A DNA stretch of 64,000 bases. Origin: Pseudomonas asgharzadehiana (GTDB lineage: Bacteria; Pseudomonadota; Gammaproteobacteria; Pseudomonadales; Pseudomonadaceae). Within the stretch, counting starts at the first letter, position 1; every line of letters starts with the position of its first letter. The notes beneath the pieces were generated by a model. It had not been told where the DNA came from, made no database searches, and saw only the letters and a program-made list of their open reading frames with translations. Positions 51,716 through 61,362 of this stretch are shown here, piece after piece. Location of the stretch: positions 4,154,001 through 4,218,000 of the forward strand of contig NZ_CP077079.1 in the NCBI RefSeq assembly GCF_019139815.1, written 5' to 3'. The position numbers were made by a program, and so were the translations under genes.

Positions 51716-53442
51716 GCGCCCTCACCACGGGTGACGCGCAGCACTTCTTCGAGCGAGGTAACGCCGGCCACCGCCTGGCGCAGGCCCTCTTCATGCAAGG
51801 TGCGCAGGCCACCGCGACGCGCGGCCTGTTCGAGGGTGGCGGCGTCGGCCTGGCGCATCAGCAGGCTACGCAGTTCGTCATTCATCACCAGCAATTCGGT
51901 GATCGCACTGCGCCCGTGATAGCCGCCGCCCGGCGCATCCGCGCGGGGGCGGTAGAGCAGGATCGGGCGCTGGTCGGTAAAGCGATCCAGGCCGTGTTCG
52001 GCGATCAATGGCGGCGGTGCTTCAAAGGCCTCTCGGGTGGCCGGGTCGAGGCGTCGCACCAGGCGCTGGGCGAGGATACCGTTGACTGTCGAGGCGATCA
52101 GGTAGCTTTCCACGCCCATGTCCAGCAGGCGCGTGATACTCGCCGCCGCGCTGTTGGTGTGCAGGGTCGAGAGCACCAGGTGCCCGGTCAAGGAAGACTG
52201 GATAGCGATGCGGCAGGTTTCCAGGTCGCGGATTTCACCGATCATGATCACGTCCGGGTCCTGGCGCACGATGGAACGCAGCGCCCCGGCAAAGTCCAGG
52301 CCGATGGCCGGCTTGACCTGGATCTGGTTGATGCCTTCGAGCTGGTATTCCACCGGGTCTTCGACGGTGATGATCTTGCGCTCGGCGGTGTTGAGGCGCG
52401 ACAGCGCGGTGTACAGCGTGGTGGTCTTGCCCGAGCCGGTGGGGCCGGTGACCAGCAGGATGCCGTGGGGGCGTTCGAGCACTTCAAGGAAGGTTTCGAG
52501 GCGCCGGCCATCGAAACCCAGGCTCTGGAAATCGAACTGCACGGTTTGGCGGTCAAGCAGGCGCATCACCACCGATTCGCCAAAACTGGTCGGTACCGTG
52601 GACACGCGCAAGTCCAGCTCCTTGCCCTGGATGCGCAGCATGATGCGCCCGTCCTGGGGCAGGCGCCGCTCGGCGATGTCCAGGCGCGCCATGATCTTTA
52701 CCCGTGAAATCACCGCCGCCGACGAACTGGATGGCGGCGCCTCGGCCTCGTGCAGCACGCCGTCGATGCGGTAGCGCACCTTGAGCTGGTTTTCGAAGGG
52801 TTCGATATGAATGTCCGAGGCACGATGTTCCACGGCGCGCTGCAGGATCAGGTTGACCAGGCGGATCACCGGCGCTTCGGAGGCCATGTCCTTGAGGTGT
52901 TCGATGTCTTCCAGCGCACCGCCCTGCTCGTCGAGGTTTTCGATCAGGGTGCCCATGGCCGAACGGCCCTGGCCGTAGTAACGCTCGATCAGGGTTTCGA
53001 CTTCGTTGCGCGGCCCCACCGCCAGCCACACCGGCACGCCGCAGGCATAGGCCATGGCCTGGAACGGATAGACCAGCGCAGGGTTGGCCGCCAGCACGCG
53101 CAGGCCACCGTGGCTCCAGCCCACCGGCACCACTTGATAGTGGCGCATGAAACGCTCGGTCAAGGCCGGCAATGGGTCCAGCAAGGGCGGCGCGGCTTCC
53201 GCCAACAACAGCGGCGCGCCGAGCAGATCGGCCCAGGCGCGAGCCAGCTCCACTTCGGAGACCAGCCCCAGGCGCGTCAACAGGCCGAGCAATTGGCTGT
53301 CGCCAGACTCCTGGGACAAGCGCCGGGCGCGCTCCAGGTCAACGGTTTTCAAGCCGGCGTGTCGCATCAGCCACGCGCAGACCTGTTCGGTGTGCGGGAT
53401 GTGCAGTTGGCAGGCATCGATGGGGGTTGAGGAGCTGGGCAT
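51712..53442 (-). CDS. gspE: Type II secretion ATPase GspE
   Basis: A 576-residue secretion ATPase. N-terminal N1-type domain, then the RASDIHIEPFENQLKVRYRIDG block, Walker A GPTGSGKTTTLY, Asp box (ITVEDPVEYQ), Walker B (DPDVIMIGEIRDLETC) and His box (GHLVLSTLHTNSA). The C-terminal region has no CxxC pairs, so the zinc tetracysteine found in many GspE proteins is absent. It is the first gene of the eleven-gene operon E-F-G-H-I-J-K-L-M-C/P-D. Confidence 0.92.
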   Translation of the reverse strand: MPSSSTPIDACQLHIPHTEQVCAWLMRHAGLKTVDLERARRLSQESGDSQLLGLLTRLGLVSEVELARAWADLLGAPLLLAEAAPPLLDPLPALTERFMRHYQVVPVGWSHGGLRVLAANPALVYPFQAMAYACGVPVWLAVGPRNEVETLIERYYGQGRSAMGTLIENLDEQGGALEDIEHLKDMASEAPVIRLVNLILQRAVEHRASDIHIEPFENQLKVRYRIDGVLHEAEAPPSSSSAAVISRVKIMARLDIAERRLPQDGRIMLRIQGKELDLRVSTVPTSFGESVVMRLLDRQTVQFDFQSLGFDGRRLETFLEVLERPHGILLVTGPTGSGKTTTLYTALSRLNTAERKIITVEDPVEYQLEGINQIQVKPAIGLDFAGALRSIVRQDPDVIMIGEIRDLETCRIAIQSSLTGHLVLSTLHTNSAAASITRLLDMGVESYLIASTVNGILAQRLVRRLDPATREAFEAPPPLIAEHGLDRFTDQRPILLYRPRADAPGGGYHGRSAITELLVMNDELRSLLMRQADAATLEQAARRGGLRTLHEEGLRQAVAGVTSLEEVLRVTRGEGA

Positions 53443-53488
53443 GGGTGACTGTCTGAGGGGCTATGTTCTAAGGACGGTGGAAAACCCT

Positions 53489-53514
53489 GTGGGAGGGGGC
53501 TTGCTCCCTCCCAC
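53489..53514. repeat. Pseudomonad intergenic inverted repeat, possible bidirectional terminator
   Basis: GTGGGAGGGGGC-TT-GCTCCCTCCCAC hairpin followed by TTTTT on the plus strand, lying between the small exported protein gene and gspE. It may limit read-through into the secretion operon. Confidence 0.7.
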
Positions 53515-53535
53515 TTTTTGATCGCGTTTTCCCCG

Positions 53536-53763
53536 TTAGTTGGAGGTCTTCGGCGCGGCCTCGCTGCTGCCAGTCAACGGCCGCCCACCCTTGGTGGTTT
53601 CAGCCTTCTGTTTTTTCGCGGCCTTGGCATCCTGGGCCTGGGTCAGCACGGTGGAATCGGTGGCGCCGGACTTGGCGTCAGCGTCGGTGGCTTCAGCCGC
53701 CATGGCCGCGCTACTCAATGCAACGCCCAGCACAAAACCGGCACCCAACAGGGACATCTTCAT
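53536..53763 (-). CDS. Small exported protein, function unknown
   Basis: A 75-residue protein: signal peptide MKMSLLGAGFVLGVALSSAAMA, then a polar, Ala/Lys/Thr-rich, disorder-like mature part (TDADAKSGATDSTVLTQAQDAKAAKKQKAE). ATG 53763 has GGAGA 7 bases upstream; ATG 53769 is too close to it. It lies just upstream of gspE, separated by the repeat hairpin. No family recognised. Confidence 0.65.
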   Translation of the reverse strand: MKMSLLGAGFVLGVALSSAAMAAEATDADAKSGATDSTVLTQAQDAKAAKKQKAETTKGGRPLTGSSEAAPKTSN

Positions 53764-53769
53764 GAACAT

Positions 53770-54251
53770 TCTCCAGACAAAAAAACAACGGACCGCTCAA
53801 GTAGCGCCCTGAATGCGTTCAAGACCCTACACCAAAGCGTTGTGTATGACAGCTTGTATAAAACATGGCCTTTTAGAACTACCGGACGGAGCCACTATTT
53901 TGACATGCCGCCCTTTAATTTCTTAAACCAATCGACTGGTAGGTTTAGACTAAGTTCAAAATCGTAATGAAATATTTCTTATTTCGCGCAAAAATTAGCT
54001 TTCATTTGACTTACTGTCGCAATAATTGCCCTAATTATGCCGCTTTAGCGGTTCAAACTGCCATCTCGTGATATCGCCAAGACATTACCCACAAGAACAA
54101 TCAATACAATTATTAAACTTTTATAACTGAAAAATCCGCCAAGTAATTGCAATTAGCCATCGGTTAAACATTGCGATCAAGGTGAACTATTGCCCACGAA
54201 AAAGTGACGCGTGACGTCGCATTTCTCAACGAAGAGTTGTCGGAGAACCCC
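53770..54251. other. AT-rich regulatory region upstream of the GH3 gene; no gene seen
   Basis: About 480 bases, markedly AT-rich from about 53880 to 54180. It includes a small hairpin CCGC-TTTA-GCGG at 54040-54051. The composition would suit MvaT-type silencing; I could not fix a promoter. Confidence 0.5.
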
Positions 54252-56990
54252 ATGAGTAAACGCAAGATGATCGGTGCACAGTCGGCATTCGCCCTGCTGG
54301 CCCTGGCCGTGTCCCACGTGCAGGCAGCCACCAGCCCTGCGCTGGATGAAGGCCGGGTGAACCGTGCGGAAAAAGCCGCGGATAACACCCTGGCGAAGAT
54401 GACGATGGAAGAAAAACTCGCCTACATCGGCGGCACCGGCGGTTGGGACGTCAAGCCGCTGAGCCGGTACGGCATCCCGCAGATCCACGGCGCCGATGGC
54501 GGCGTCGGCGTGCGCTACACCAGCGAAGGCAACGACCAGGGCGTGGTGTATCCGTCGGGCCCGAACCTGGCGGCCAGTTGGAACCCGCGCCGCGCCATTG
54601 ACCTGGGTCGCGCCCTGGGCTATGACACCGCCAGCGGCGGGTATCAGTTCGTCACCGGCCCCGGCATGAACCTGTACCGCATGCCGTACAGCGGCCGTGC
54701 GTTCGAGTACTTGTCCGGTGAAGACCCGTTTCTCGGCGCCAGCCTGGGGCCGGCGGTGATCAATGGCATCCAGTCGCGCGGGGTGTGGGCCAACGCCAAG
54801 CACTACGCGGCCAACGACCAGGAAAGCAACCGCTTCCACCTCGATGAAAGCATCAGCGAGCGGGTGCTGCGCGAGATGACCCTGCCATCGTTCGAGTCCG
54901 CCTCGAAGAACAGCAAAGTCGCCATGATGATGTGCGCCTTCCAGAAGGTGAATGGCGAGTTCGCCTGCGAAAACGCGCACCTGATCCACGACATCCTGAA
55001 GACCGAGTGGGGTTACCCAGGCTTCGTACAGAGCGACTACAACGCAGTGGTCAACGGCTTGCCGGCGGCGCAGGCCGGCACCGACCTGGACATGATGGGC
55101 TACCAGATGAACAGCACGGTGCTCAAGCCGTACCTGGACAGCGGCGAGCTGAGCAGCGCGACTCTCGATGACAAGGTGCGCCGCATCCTCAAGCAGATCT
55201 ACCTGTACGCGTTCGACAGCAAGGCGCCGCTGACCCGCCACAACATGAACAGCGCCACCAGCAACCGCGTGGCCCTGAACGCGGCGCGCGAAGGCATTGT
55301 GCTGCTGAAGAACCAGAACAACCTGTTACCGCTGGACGCCAAGCAGGTCAAGACCATCGCGGTGGTCGGCAACCTGGCCAAGTACGCCCCACCGACCGGT
55401 TTCGGCAGCGCGAACGTGATGGCGGCCAATTACATCAGCGAGCTGAGCGGCCTGCGGCAATTGGCGCCGGGGGCCAAGGTCGAGTTTATCGACGGGTTGT
55501 CCCTGGACCCGGCCAGCTCCAGCTGGACCCATGCCGACAGCAATGGCAACCGTGTCAAAGGCTTGAAGACTGAGTTCTTCAGCAACAGCAACTGGTCCGG
55601 TGACCCGGCCGCCAGCCGCACCGACAACCATGTCGACCTGGACTGGTCCACCGATAGCCTGCCGGTGAACGGTGACACCGCCGCCACCTCGATCCGCTAC
55701 AGCGGCCAAATCACCCCGACCGTCAGCGGCGAGCAGGTGTTCAAGGTACGCGCCGACGGTGCCGTGCGCCTCTACGTCAACGGCCAGAAAGTCCTCGACA
55801 ACGGCGACGGCAAACCACTGCCCAACAACAGCATTCCGCCGACCATCCCGGTGTTCGCCAAGGTCAATCTGCAAGCCGGCCAACCGGTCGATATCAAGCT
55901 GGACTATTCGCGCCGCAACGGCTACCTCTCGACCATGGGCGGCCTGGTGGGCGTGCAGATGAGCTGGGCGTCGCTGGTTGCGCCACAGGACCTGGCCAAG
56001 TACGACGCCGTGCTGGTGGCCGCAGGCAACAGCAATGAGTACGAAGGTGAAGGCTTCGACCACGGATTCGACCTGCCGGAATTCCAGGGCCAATTGATCC
56101 AGAGCATCGCCAGGGTCAACCCCCACACCATCGTCACCCTGCACGGCGGCACCGGGCTGAAGATGAGCGACTGGATCGATCAGGTGCCGGCCGCGCTGCA
56201 TGCGTTCTACCCAGGGCAGAACGGCGGCCAGGCGTTGGCGGAGATCCTGCTGGGCAAGGTCAACCCATCGGCCAAGTTGCCGATCAGCATTGAGCGCAAC
56301 ATCGAAGACAACCCGACCTACGCGACCTTCCCGACATTCGACAATCAGGAAACCCTGGCCACGATGAGCTACAAGAACGACCTGTTCCTGGGCTATCGCG
56401 GTTACGAGAAAAAAGGCATCAAACCGCTCTACCCGTTCGGCTACGGCCTGTCGTACACCACCTTCGGCTACAGCAACATCAGTGTGACCCCAGGGGTCGC
56501 GGTGGCGGGCGCGCCGATCAAGGTGTCGTTCGACCTGACCAACACCGGCAAGGTGGCGGGCGCCGAAGTCGCCGAGCTGTACGTGGGCCAGAACGCGCCG
56601 AAAGTCGAGCGCGCGCTCAAGGAACTCAAAGGCTACAAGAAGGTGTTCCTGAAACCTGGCGAGAGCAAGCGCGTGACGATCGAGCTCAACGATCGCTCAC
56701 TGGCCTACTACGACGTCAAGCGCAAGCAATGGGTGGTGGACGCCGACAGCTTCACTCTGTCGGTGGGCGCCTCGTCCCAGGACATTCGCCTGAACGCCAG
56801 GCTGGTCAACCCGTTCCGCCAGGAACTCTCGACCACCACCAGCAACCCATTGCCGCGCTCGGCCCTCAATTCGACCCTGCGTGAGTCCACGGTCAAGACC
56901 GGCGGCGTACTGCATCAGGATGAAAGTGACAGCGGCACCGGTGACGGTGATGGTTACGACAGCAGCCAAGGCAGCGCTGCCGGTAACTGA
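54252..56990 (+). CDS. Exported GH3-family beta-glucosidase with PA14 domain
   Basis: A 912-residue exported glycoside hydrolase. Signal peptide to about residue 25 (HVQA), GH3 N-terminal barrel with the KH motif (K183-H184) and nucleophile Asp262 in GFVQSDYNA, the GH3 C-terminal domain (GIVLLKNQNNLLPLD), an inserted PA14 domain at about 420-580 (LKTEFFSNSNWSGDP, VRADGAVRLYVNGQKVLDN), and a C-terminal fibronectin-III-like domain. A Ser/Gly/Asp-rich tail of about 30 residues ends the protein. GGAG precedes ATG 54252. Likely cleaves beta-glucosides; proximity to the type II operon suggests it may be a secreted substrate. Confidence 0.9.
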   Translation: MSKRKMIGAQSAFALLALAVSHVQAATSPALDEGRVNRAEKAADNTLAKMTMEEKLAYIGGTGGWDVKPLSRYGIPQIHGADGGVGVRYTSEGNDQGVVYPSGPNLAASWNPRRAIDLGRALGYDTASGGYQFVTGPGMNLYRMPYSGRAFEYLSGEDPFLGASLGPAVINGIQSRGVWANAKHYAANDQESNRFHLDESISERVLREMTLPSFESASKNSKVAMMMCAFQKVNGEFACENAHLIHDILKTEWGYPGFVQSDYNAVVNGLPAAQAGTDLDMMGYQMNSTVLKPYLDSGELSSATLDDKVRRILKQIYLYAFDSKAPLTRHNMNSATSNRVALNAAREGIVLLKNQNNLLPLDAKQVKTIAVVGNLAKYAPPTGFGSANVMAANYISELSGLRQLAPGAKVEFIDGLSLDPASSSWTHADSNGNRVKGLKTEFFSNSNWSGDPAASRTDNHVDLDWSTDSLPVNGDTAATSIRYSGQITPTVSGEQVFKVRADGAVRLYVNGQKVLDNGDGKPLPNNSIPPTIPVFAKVNLQAGQPVDIKLDYSRRNGYLSTMGGLVGVQMSWASLVAPQDLAKYDAVLVAAGNSNEYEGEGFDHGFDLPEFQGQLIQSIARVNPHTIVTLHGGTGLKMSDWIDQVPAALHAFYPGQNGGQALAEILLGKVNPSAKLPISIERNIEDNPTYATFPTFDNQETLATMSYKNDLFLGYRGYEKKGIKPLYPFGYGLSYTTFGYSNISVTPGVAVAGAPIKVSFDLTNTGKVAGAEVAELYVGQNAPKVERALKELKGYKKVFLKPGESKRVTIELNDRSLAYYDVKRKQWVVDADSFTLSVGASSQDIRLNARLVNPFRQELSTTTSNPLPRSALNSTLRESTVKTGGVLHQDESDSGTGDGDGYDSSQGSAAGN

Positions 56991-57007
56991 TGCTGGCGCG
57001 GTCTAGG

Positions 57008-57094
57008 GTGGGAGGGGGTTTGCTTCCGATGAGGGTGGATCAGTCACAGGTGTATCAGTTGACCCGCCGCCATCGGGGGCAAGCCCCCTCCCAC
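57008..57094. repeat. Pseudomonad intergenic inverted repeat (REP doublet)
   Basis: GTGGGAGGGGGTTTGC...GCAAGCCCCCTCCCAC, two inverted arms about 55 bases apart, between the convergent GH3 and TetR genes. Could also act as a terminator for both. Confidence 0.85.
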
Positions 57095-57112
57095 ATTTGA
57101 ATGGTGTTCGGC

Positions 57113-57727
57113 TCAGGTTCTGATTGCCGCTTCGACCCGCGCAAGGTAGGTATCGAAGCGCGCCACCAGGTCCACCTGTTCCGCAAAGCGCAGCCATTGG
57201 ATCTGTAGGCCATCCATCATGGCCAGGATTTCTTCCACCAGCCCGGCGATGTCGACATCGCCGCGCACCTCTCCGGCCGCGACCAGTTCGGCGAACTGAC
57301 CCTGCAGGCGCTGGTGAATCGCCGCGTAGCGCACCTGGAACCAACTCCACGCCGGGTGGGTATCCAACAGACTCTCCGCATTCAAAATACTGAATGCCCG
57401 CACCACGCCCGGCGCCGTGGCATTGGAACGATTGATCGCCCGCAGGCTGCCGAGCAAACCGTTGAGGGATTTCTCTGCGCGCACTTCATCGGCAATCCGT
57501 TGATTGACCTCATCGCGCCGCTGCAACACGCCCATCAACAGCGAGATTTTGCTGGGAAAATGATGCAGCAACCCGGCCACGGAAATGCCGACTATCCCGG
57601 CCACCTGGGCCATTGAAGCGCCGCCGTAGCCCTCCAGGGAAAACACCTGCAAGGCCGCGTCCAGCAGCTCTTCGCGGCGTTTTTCACCTTTGGGCGCGCG
57701 GCGGGTCTTGGGGGGCAGATCGCTCAT
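57113..57727 (-). CDS. TetR-family transcriptional regulator
   Basis: A 204-residue TetR regulator. The helix-turn-helix (RREELLDAALQVFSLEGYGGASMAQVAGIVGISVAGLLHHFPSKISLL) is at residues 18-65, with a variable ligand domain behind it. ATG 57727 is chosen because the upstream extension is Arg/Pro-rich and unlike the family. It is convergent with the GH3 gene; regulation of that gene or of a beta-glucoside response is conceivable but unproven. Confidence 0.9.
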   Translation of the reverse strand: MSDLPPKTRRAPKGEKRREELLDAALQVFSLEGYGGASMAQVAGIVGISVAGLLHHFPSKISLLMGVLQRRDEVNQRIADEVRAEKSLNGLLGSLRAINRSNATAPGVVRAFSILNAESLLDTHPAWSWFQVRYAAIHQRLQGQFAELVAAGEVRGDVDIAGLVEEILAMMDGLQIQWLRFAEQVDLVARFDTYLARVEAAIRT

Positions 57728-57919
57728 GAGAAAGTCCTTGATGGCTGGGTTGCACCCTATCCAAATTGACGGGGGGCCGCAAATAAAGCTCAGCCTTGCG
57801 CGATAGGGGACGCTGCCTTGCGATGCAGGCGTACGCCGCACGCCCCTATGTGCTGGCGGTGAAGTGCGCCTAGGCACTTTGCCGCTCGATCACCCGCTGA
57901 TTTGGCCTGTGTACATCGG

Positions 57920-60325
57920 TCAGAAGTCGACCGTGGCCGACAGCAGATAGGTGCGCGGCGTCGACAAGGTCAGCCCCGGCTCGCTGTCGTCCGACGCGCC
58001 CGCCGAACTCCAGTAGCGTTTATTGGCGACGTTCTCCACATTCGCGCGCAGGGTGATGTGTTTGTCATCCACGTTGAAGGCATAGCGCGCGCCGACGTCG
58101 ATGCGGTTCCAGGCATCGATTTGCTTGACGTTGGATTGGTCCAGGTACTGCGAACTGGAGTGGATGCCGCGGCTGGTCAGGGTCAGGCCTTCGAAGGTCG
58201 GCACGTCCCATTCGGCACCCAGGTTGACGTTGTACTTGGGCGTGGCCGGGGCGCGGTTGCCGTCGAAGGTGCCGTTGGTGGTGCCCTTGAGCTTGCTGTC
58301 GATATACATCACACCACCGAGCAAGCGCATGCCCTTGAGCGGTTCGCCGAACACGCTCAGCTCCGCACCGGTGTTCTGGCGCTTGCCGTTGGGGCCGAAC
58401 AGCTGCGTGGTGGCGTTGGTTTCGTAAGCCGGCTGCTTGATGCGAAACACCGCGGCGGTTACGGCGAAGGCGCCGGCGTCGTACTTGGCGCCCACTTCCA
58501 TCTGGCGGCTGATAAACGGCGGGAAGATCTGGTCTTCGTTTTTCGACGTGGACGGTGCGATTTTGCCCTGGCTCAACCCCTCCATGTAGTTGGCATACAG
58601 CGACAGCGCGTCGGTGGCTTTGAACAGAAGCCCGCCCGACGGCGAGACCTTTTCTTCGTCGTAGTTGGTGTCGCCCTTGATGCCATCGCTCCAGTCATCG
58701 ACGGCCACGCGCTGCCAGCGCGCGCCGAGGGTGAGCAACAGGCGGTCATCGAAAAAGCCCAGGGTGTCGGACAGTGCCACGCCGCTGAATTTGTTCTCGG
58801 TGTACACCTTCGCGTCCCGGCGCGTGATCGTAGACGGCGTCGGGGTTTGCACCGGGTTGTACAGATTGCTCGTCGAATTGGTATAGCGTGCGCCGCCGTT
58901 GGTGAAGTCCATGTAGAAGTAGCTGGCCGCCAGGTTGACCTCATGGCTCACCGGCCCGGTGTGGAACCAGTTGCGCACGCCGGCGGTGGCGGTCTGCACG
59001 TTTTCATCGCGGGTGAAATCCCGGGGCTGCACGCTGAACGCGCCGGCCGCATTGGCCACCGACACGGCGTGGCGCAGGAACTCATGGTTACTTTTGCGCG
59101 CGCCGACACCGCCATAGAGCATCACCGAATCGCTGAGGTCATATTCGGCATTCACCGTGCCGAAGGTGTCCTTGGTGCGTGCCTTGCTCCAGGATTGCGC
59201 GTAATTGCGGCGCACATCGTTGGCGCTGGGTACCGGTGCGGCGGCGGCCACTTGTACACGCTCCTGCGGGGCATCGGTGTCACGCTCGGTGCGGCCGATG
59301 TCGGTGGAAAGGCGCAGGCGTTCGCCGCGAAAATCCAGGCCCAGCACGGCCATCTCGCGGTCGACACTCTGGTGGTCCCATTCGGTATCGCCGGACTGCT
59401 TCACGCCGTTGAAACGCAGGCCGAACTTATTGTCTTCGCCAAAGCGTCGGCCGACGTCCACCGCGCCGCCCGCCTGGCTGTCGGAAGCCCAGGTGCCGGT
59501 GAACGAGGTGATGTCCTTGTCGGTGGCGCGCTTGGGCACCACGTTGATGCCGCCGCCCACGCTGCCGCGCGGCGAGATGCCGTTGATCAACTGGGTGGGC
59601 CCTTTGAAGATATCGACGCGATCGGCCATTTCCATGTCGATGGTGTAGGTCGGCAGTACGCCATAGAGGCCGTTGTACGACACATCACTGTTGAACAGGC
59701 TGAAGCCCCGAATGGTGAACTGCTCATAGCGCCCACCGGCCGGGTTGGTGGCGCGCACCGACGGGTCGCTGGCGATCAGGTCACCGAGGGTACGCGCCTG
59801 CTGGTTTTTTACCGCGTCCGCCGTGTAGGTGGTCATGCTGAACGGCGTTTCCATGAAGTCCCGCGTGCCCAGCAAACCTTGCGAGCCACGGCGCGCCACT
59901 TGGCCACCGGCATAGGTATCGCCATCGTACAGGCCGGTGGTGCCGAGGATGGCGGTAGGCGCCAGTTCCAGGCTGGTGCCCTGCGGCGCCGGCACCAGTG
60001 TGTAGGCTTGCGCGCCCATGGGTTGCAGTTGCAGGCCGGAACCTTGCAGCAGGCGCGCGAAGCCCTCCTCTACGCCGTATTCGCCGGACAGACCGCTGCT
60101 GCTGCGCCCGCTGACCAGCGCCGGGTCCACCGACAGGTTGACCCCCGACAGCCCGGCAAACCGGGTCAACGCCGCGCTCAGGCTGCCGGCCGGCACCTGG
60201 TAGCTGCGCCGGGCGGCGCTGTCTTCGGCAAAACTGAAAGGGACGAACAGCGGGCTGGCGCTGAGGCTCAGCATCAGGCTCAGTTTGAGCAACGGGCGCA
60301 AGCGCAGGGGGAGGACGGCGGGCAT
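57920..60325 (-). CDS. TonB-dependent siderophore receptor with STN signalling domain
   Basis: An 801-residue outer-membrane receptor of the FpvA/FhuE-like type. After the signal peptide comes an STN domain (YQVPAGSLSAALTRFAGLSGVNLSVDPALVSGRSSSGLSGEYGVEEGFARLLQGSGLQ). Then a plug (TIRGFSLFNSDVSYNGLYG, VDIFKGPTQLINGISPRGSVGGGINVVPKRA) and a barrel ending in a C-terminal Phe (LLSATVDF). STN domains normally signal through a FecR-type anti-sigma factor, but no sigma/anti-sigma pair is in the window. Iron-siderophore uptake is the family role; the ligand is unknown. Confidence 0.9.
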   Translation of the reverse strand: MPAVLPLRLRPLLKLSLMLSLSASPLFVPFSFAEDSAARRSYQVPAGSLSAALTRFAGLSGVNLSVDPALVSGRSSSGLSGEYGVEEGFARLLQGSGLQLQPMGAQAYTLVPAPQGTSLELAPTAILGTTGLYDGDTYAGGQVARRGSQGLLGTRDFMETPFSMTTYTADAVKNQQARTLGDLIASDPSVRATNPAGGRYEQFTIRGFSLFNSDVSYNGLYGVLPTYTIDMEMADRVDIFKGPTQLINGISPRGSVGGGINVVPKRATDKDITSFTGTWASDSQAGGAVDVGRRFGEDNKFGLRFNGVKQSGDTEWDHQSVDREMAVLGLDFRGERLRLSTDIGRTERDTDAPQERVQVAAAAPVPSANDVRRNYAQSWSKARTKDTFGTVNAEYDLSDSVMLYGGVGARKSNHEFLRHAVSVANAAGAFSVQPRDFTRDENVQTATAGVRNWFHTGPVSHEVNLAASYFYMDFTNGGARYTNSTSNLYNPVQTPTPSTITRRDAKVYTENKFSGVALSDTLGFFDDRLLLTLGARWQRVAVDDWSDGIKGDTNYDEEKVSPSGGLLFKATDALSLYANYMEGLSQGKIAPSTSKNEDQIFPPFISRQMEVGAKYDAGAFAVTAAVFRIKQPAYETNATTQLFGPNGKRQNTGAELSVFGEPLKGMRLLGGVMYIDSKLKGTTNGTFDGNRAPATPKYNVNLGAEWDVPTFEGLTLTSRGIHSSSQYLDQSNVKQIDAWNRIDVGARYAFNVDDKHITLRANVENVANKRYWSSAGASDDSEPGLTLSTPRTYLLSATVDF

Positions 60326-60570
60326 GGGAGGAAACTCTCGATTTTATTCACTTGCCTGGAATGACAGGCGAGGTGAAAAAAAGGGACAGGCTTCGACGAC
60401 TATTTTTCAACCCGCTGGGGTTTCCAGCCCGACGTTGACCCGGTCCAGCGCCAGCAGGGGCTTGAACCACTTCACGTTGGGTTTTTGGGCAAACAACGCA
60501 GTCGCACTGCTGCACCTGGGGTACACAGAAGCGACGGAGTGAGAAAACTGACCGAAAGGGGAATAAATGA

Positions 60571-60600
60571 AAACGGGCGCCCTGTACAGGGCGCCCGTTT
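60571..60600 (-). terminator. Terminator of the poly-glycine protein gene
   Basis: A perfect 30-base palindrome with 15-bp arms (AAACGGGCGCCCTGT / ACAGGGCGCCCGTTT). On the minus strand it is followed by TTCATTTATT. It lies 32 bases after the stop of the poly-glycine protein gene. Confidence 0.75.
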
Positions 60601-60631
60601 GCTCAAAGCTGCGTGCGGCAGACGTCGCGAA

Positions 60632-61102
60632 TCAGTGAGATTTTTTTGAAACCGACGCCCCGGCCTTACTCAACCCTTTGGCGTTGTGATCCCCCGGTGT
60701 GGACGCCGAGATGGCACCCGCCTTGGCCACGCCGCGCGTGTCTTTGGACTGCGCAATGCCTGAAGTCGTTGAACCATGACCGCGATCACTGCCGTAGTGG
60801 TGACCACTTTCGCCACGATCGCGAACAGCCTTGCCGGCATGATCACTGCTCAGGCCATTGCCATGCCCATTGCTATTGGAGCTGCCGTGATCCGACCCGC
60901 TGTGACTACCGCCATTACCGCCTCCGTTTCCACCACCACCACCACCACCACCACCACCACCACCACCACCACCACCACCACCACCACCACCCTTCGCATA
61001 GGCGGAGTTCATGATAGAGAGGCCGGCTGGCAGTAACGGGGCTGCCGCAAACATCATGGCGCAGGACATGACCGCAATGAGACTTTTATTCTTGAAAAGC
61101 AT
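60632..61102 (-). CDS. Exported poly-glycine protein, function unknown
   Basis: A 156-residue exported protein. Signal peptide to about residue 36 (ending NSAYA), then Lys followed by about 21 consecutive glycines, then a Gly/Asn/Ser/His-rich region (GNGGGNGGSHSGSDHGSSNSNGHGNG) and a polar tail. GGAAG precedes the ATG. The run is encoded by a (CAC)20 tract on the plus strand. No family recognised beyond low complexity; the composition suggests a disordered, possibly metal-binding or matrix-associated protein. Confidence 0.7.
   Translation of the reverse strand: MLFKNKSLIAVMSCAMMFAAAPLLPAGLSIMNSAYAKGGGGGGGGGGGGGGGGGGGGGNGGGNGGSHSGSDHGSSNSNGHGNGLSSDHAGKAVRDRGESGHHYGSDRGHGSTTSGIAQSKDTRGVAKAGAISASTPGDHNAKGLSKAGASVSKKSH
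60931..60990. repeat. Trinucleotide microsatellite (CAC)20
   Basis: Sixty bases of uninterrupted CAC/GTG, coding for glycine on the minus strand. Slippage in steps of three would change glycine number without frameshift. Confidence 0.95.
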
Positions 61103-61362
61103 GATCGCTTCCGTAGAGGGAGATAGGGCACAGGTTAAGACGCACTGAACCTGTAACAGTTCAAGTCATGCGACGGACGGAGGGGCAACGCACAACGCTC
61201 ATTACGCAACGCGAGGTTGCTTTTCTTACTGTCTCCAAAGGCTGACCAGTCGCCGGCACACGAGATATTCGCGCGTGCAATCACACACATAGCCCTACTC
61301 GCGCTCAGCATTTTCATCCTGTATAAAGTGGCAATTTTTAACTTCGCCGAGGAGAAAACAAC

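Noticed and set aside
60776..61036. Plus-strand frames with poly-Thr or poly-His across the CAC repeat
   Set aside because: They are antisense readings of the repeat; the minus-strand frame has a signal peptide, a ribosome site and a terminator.
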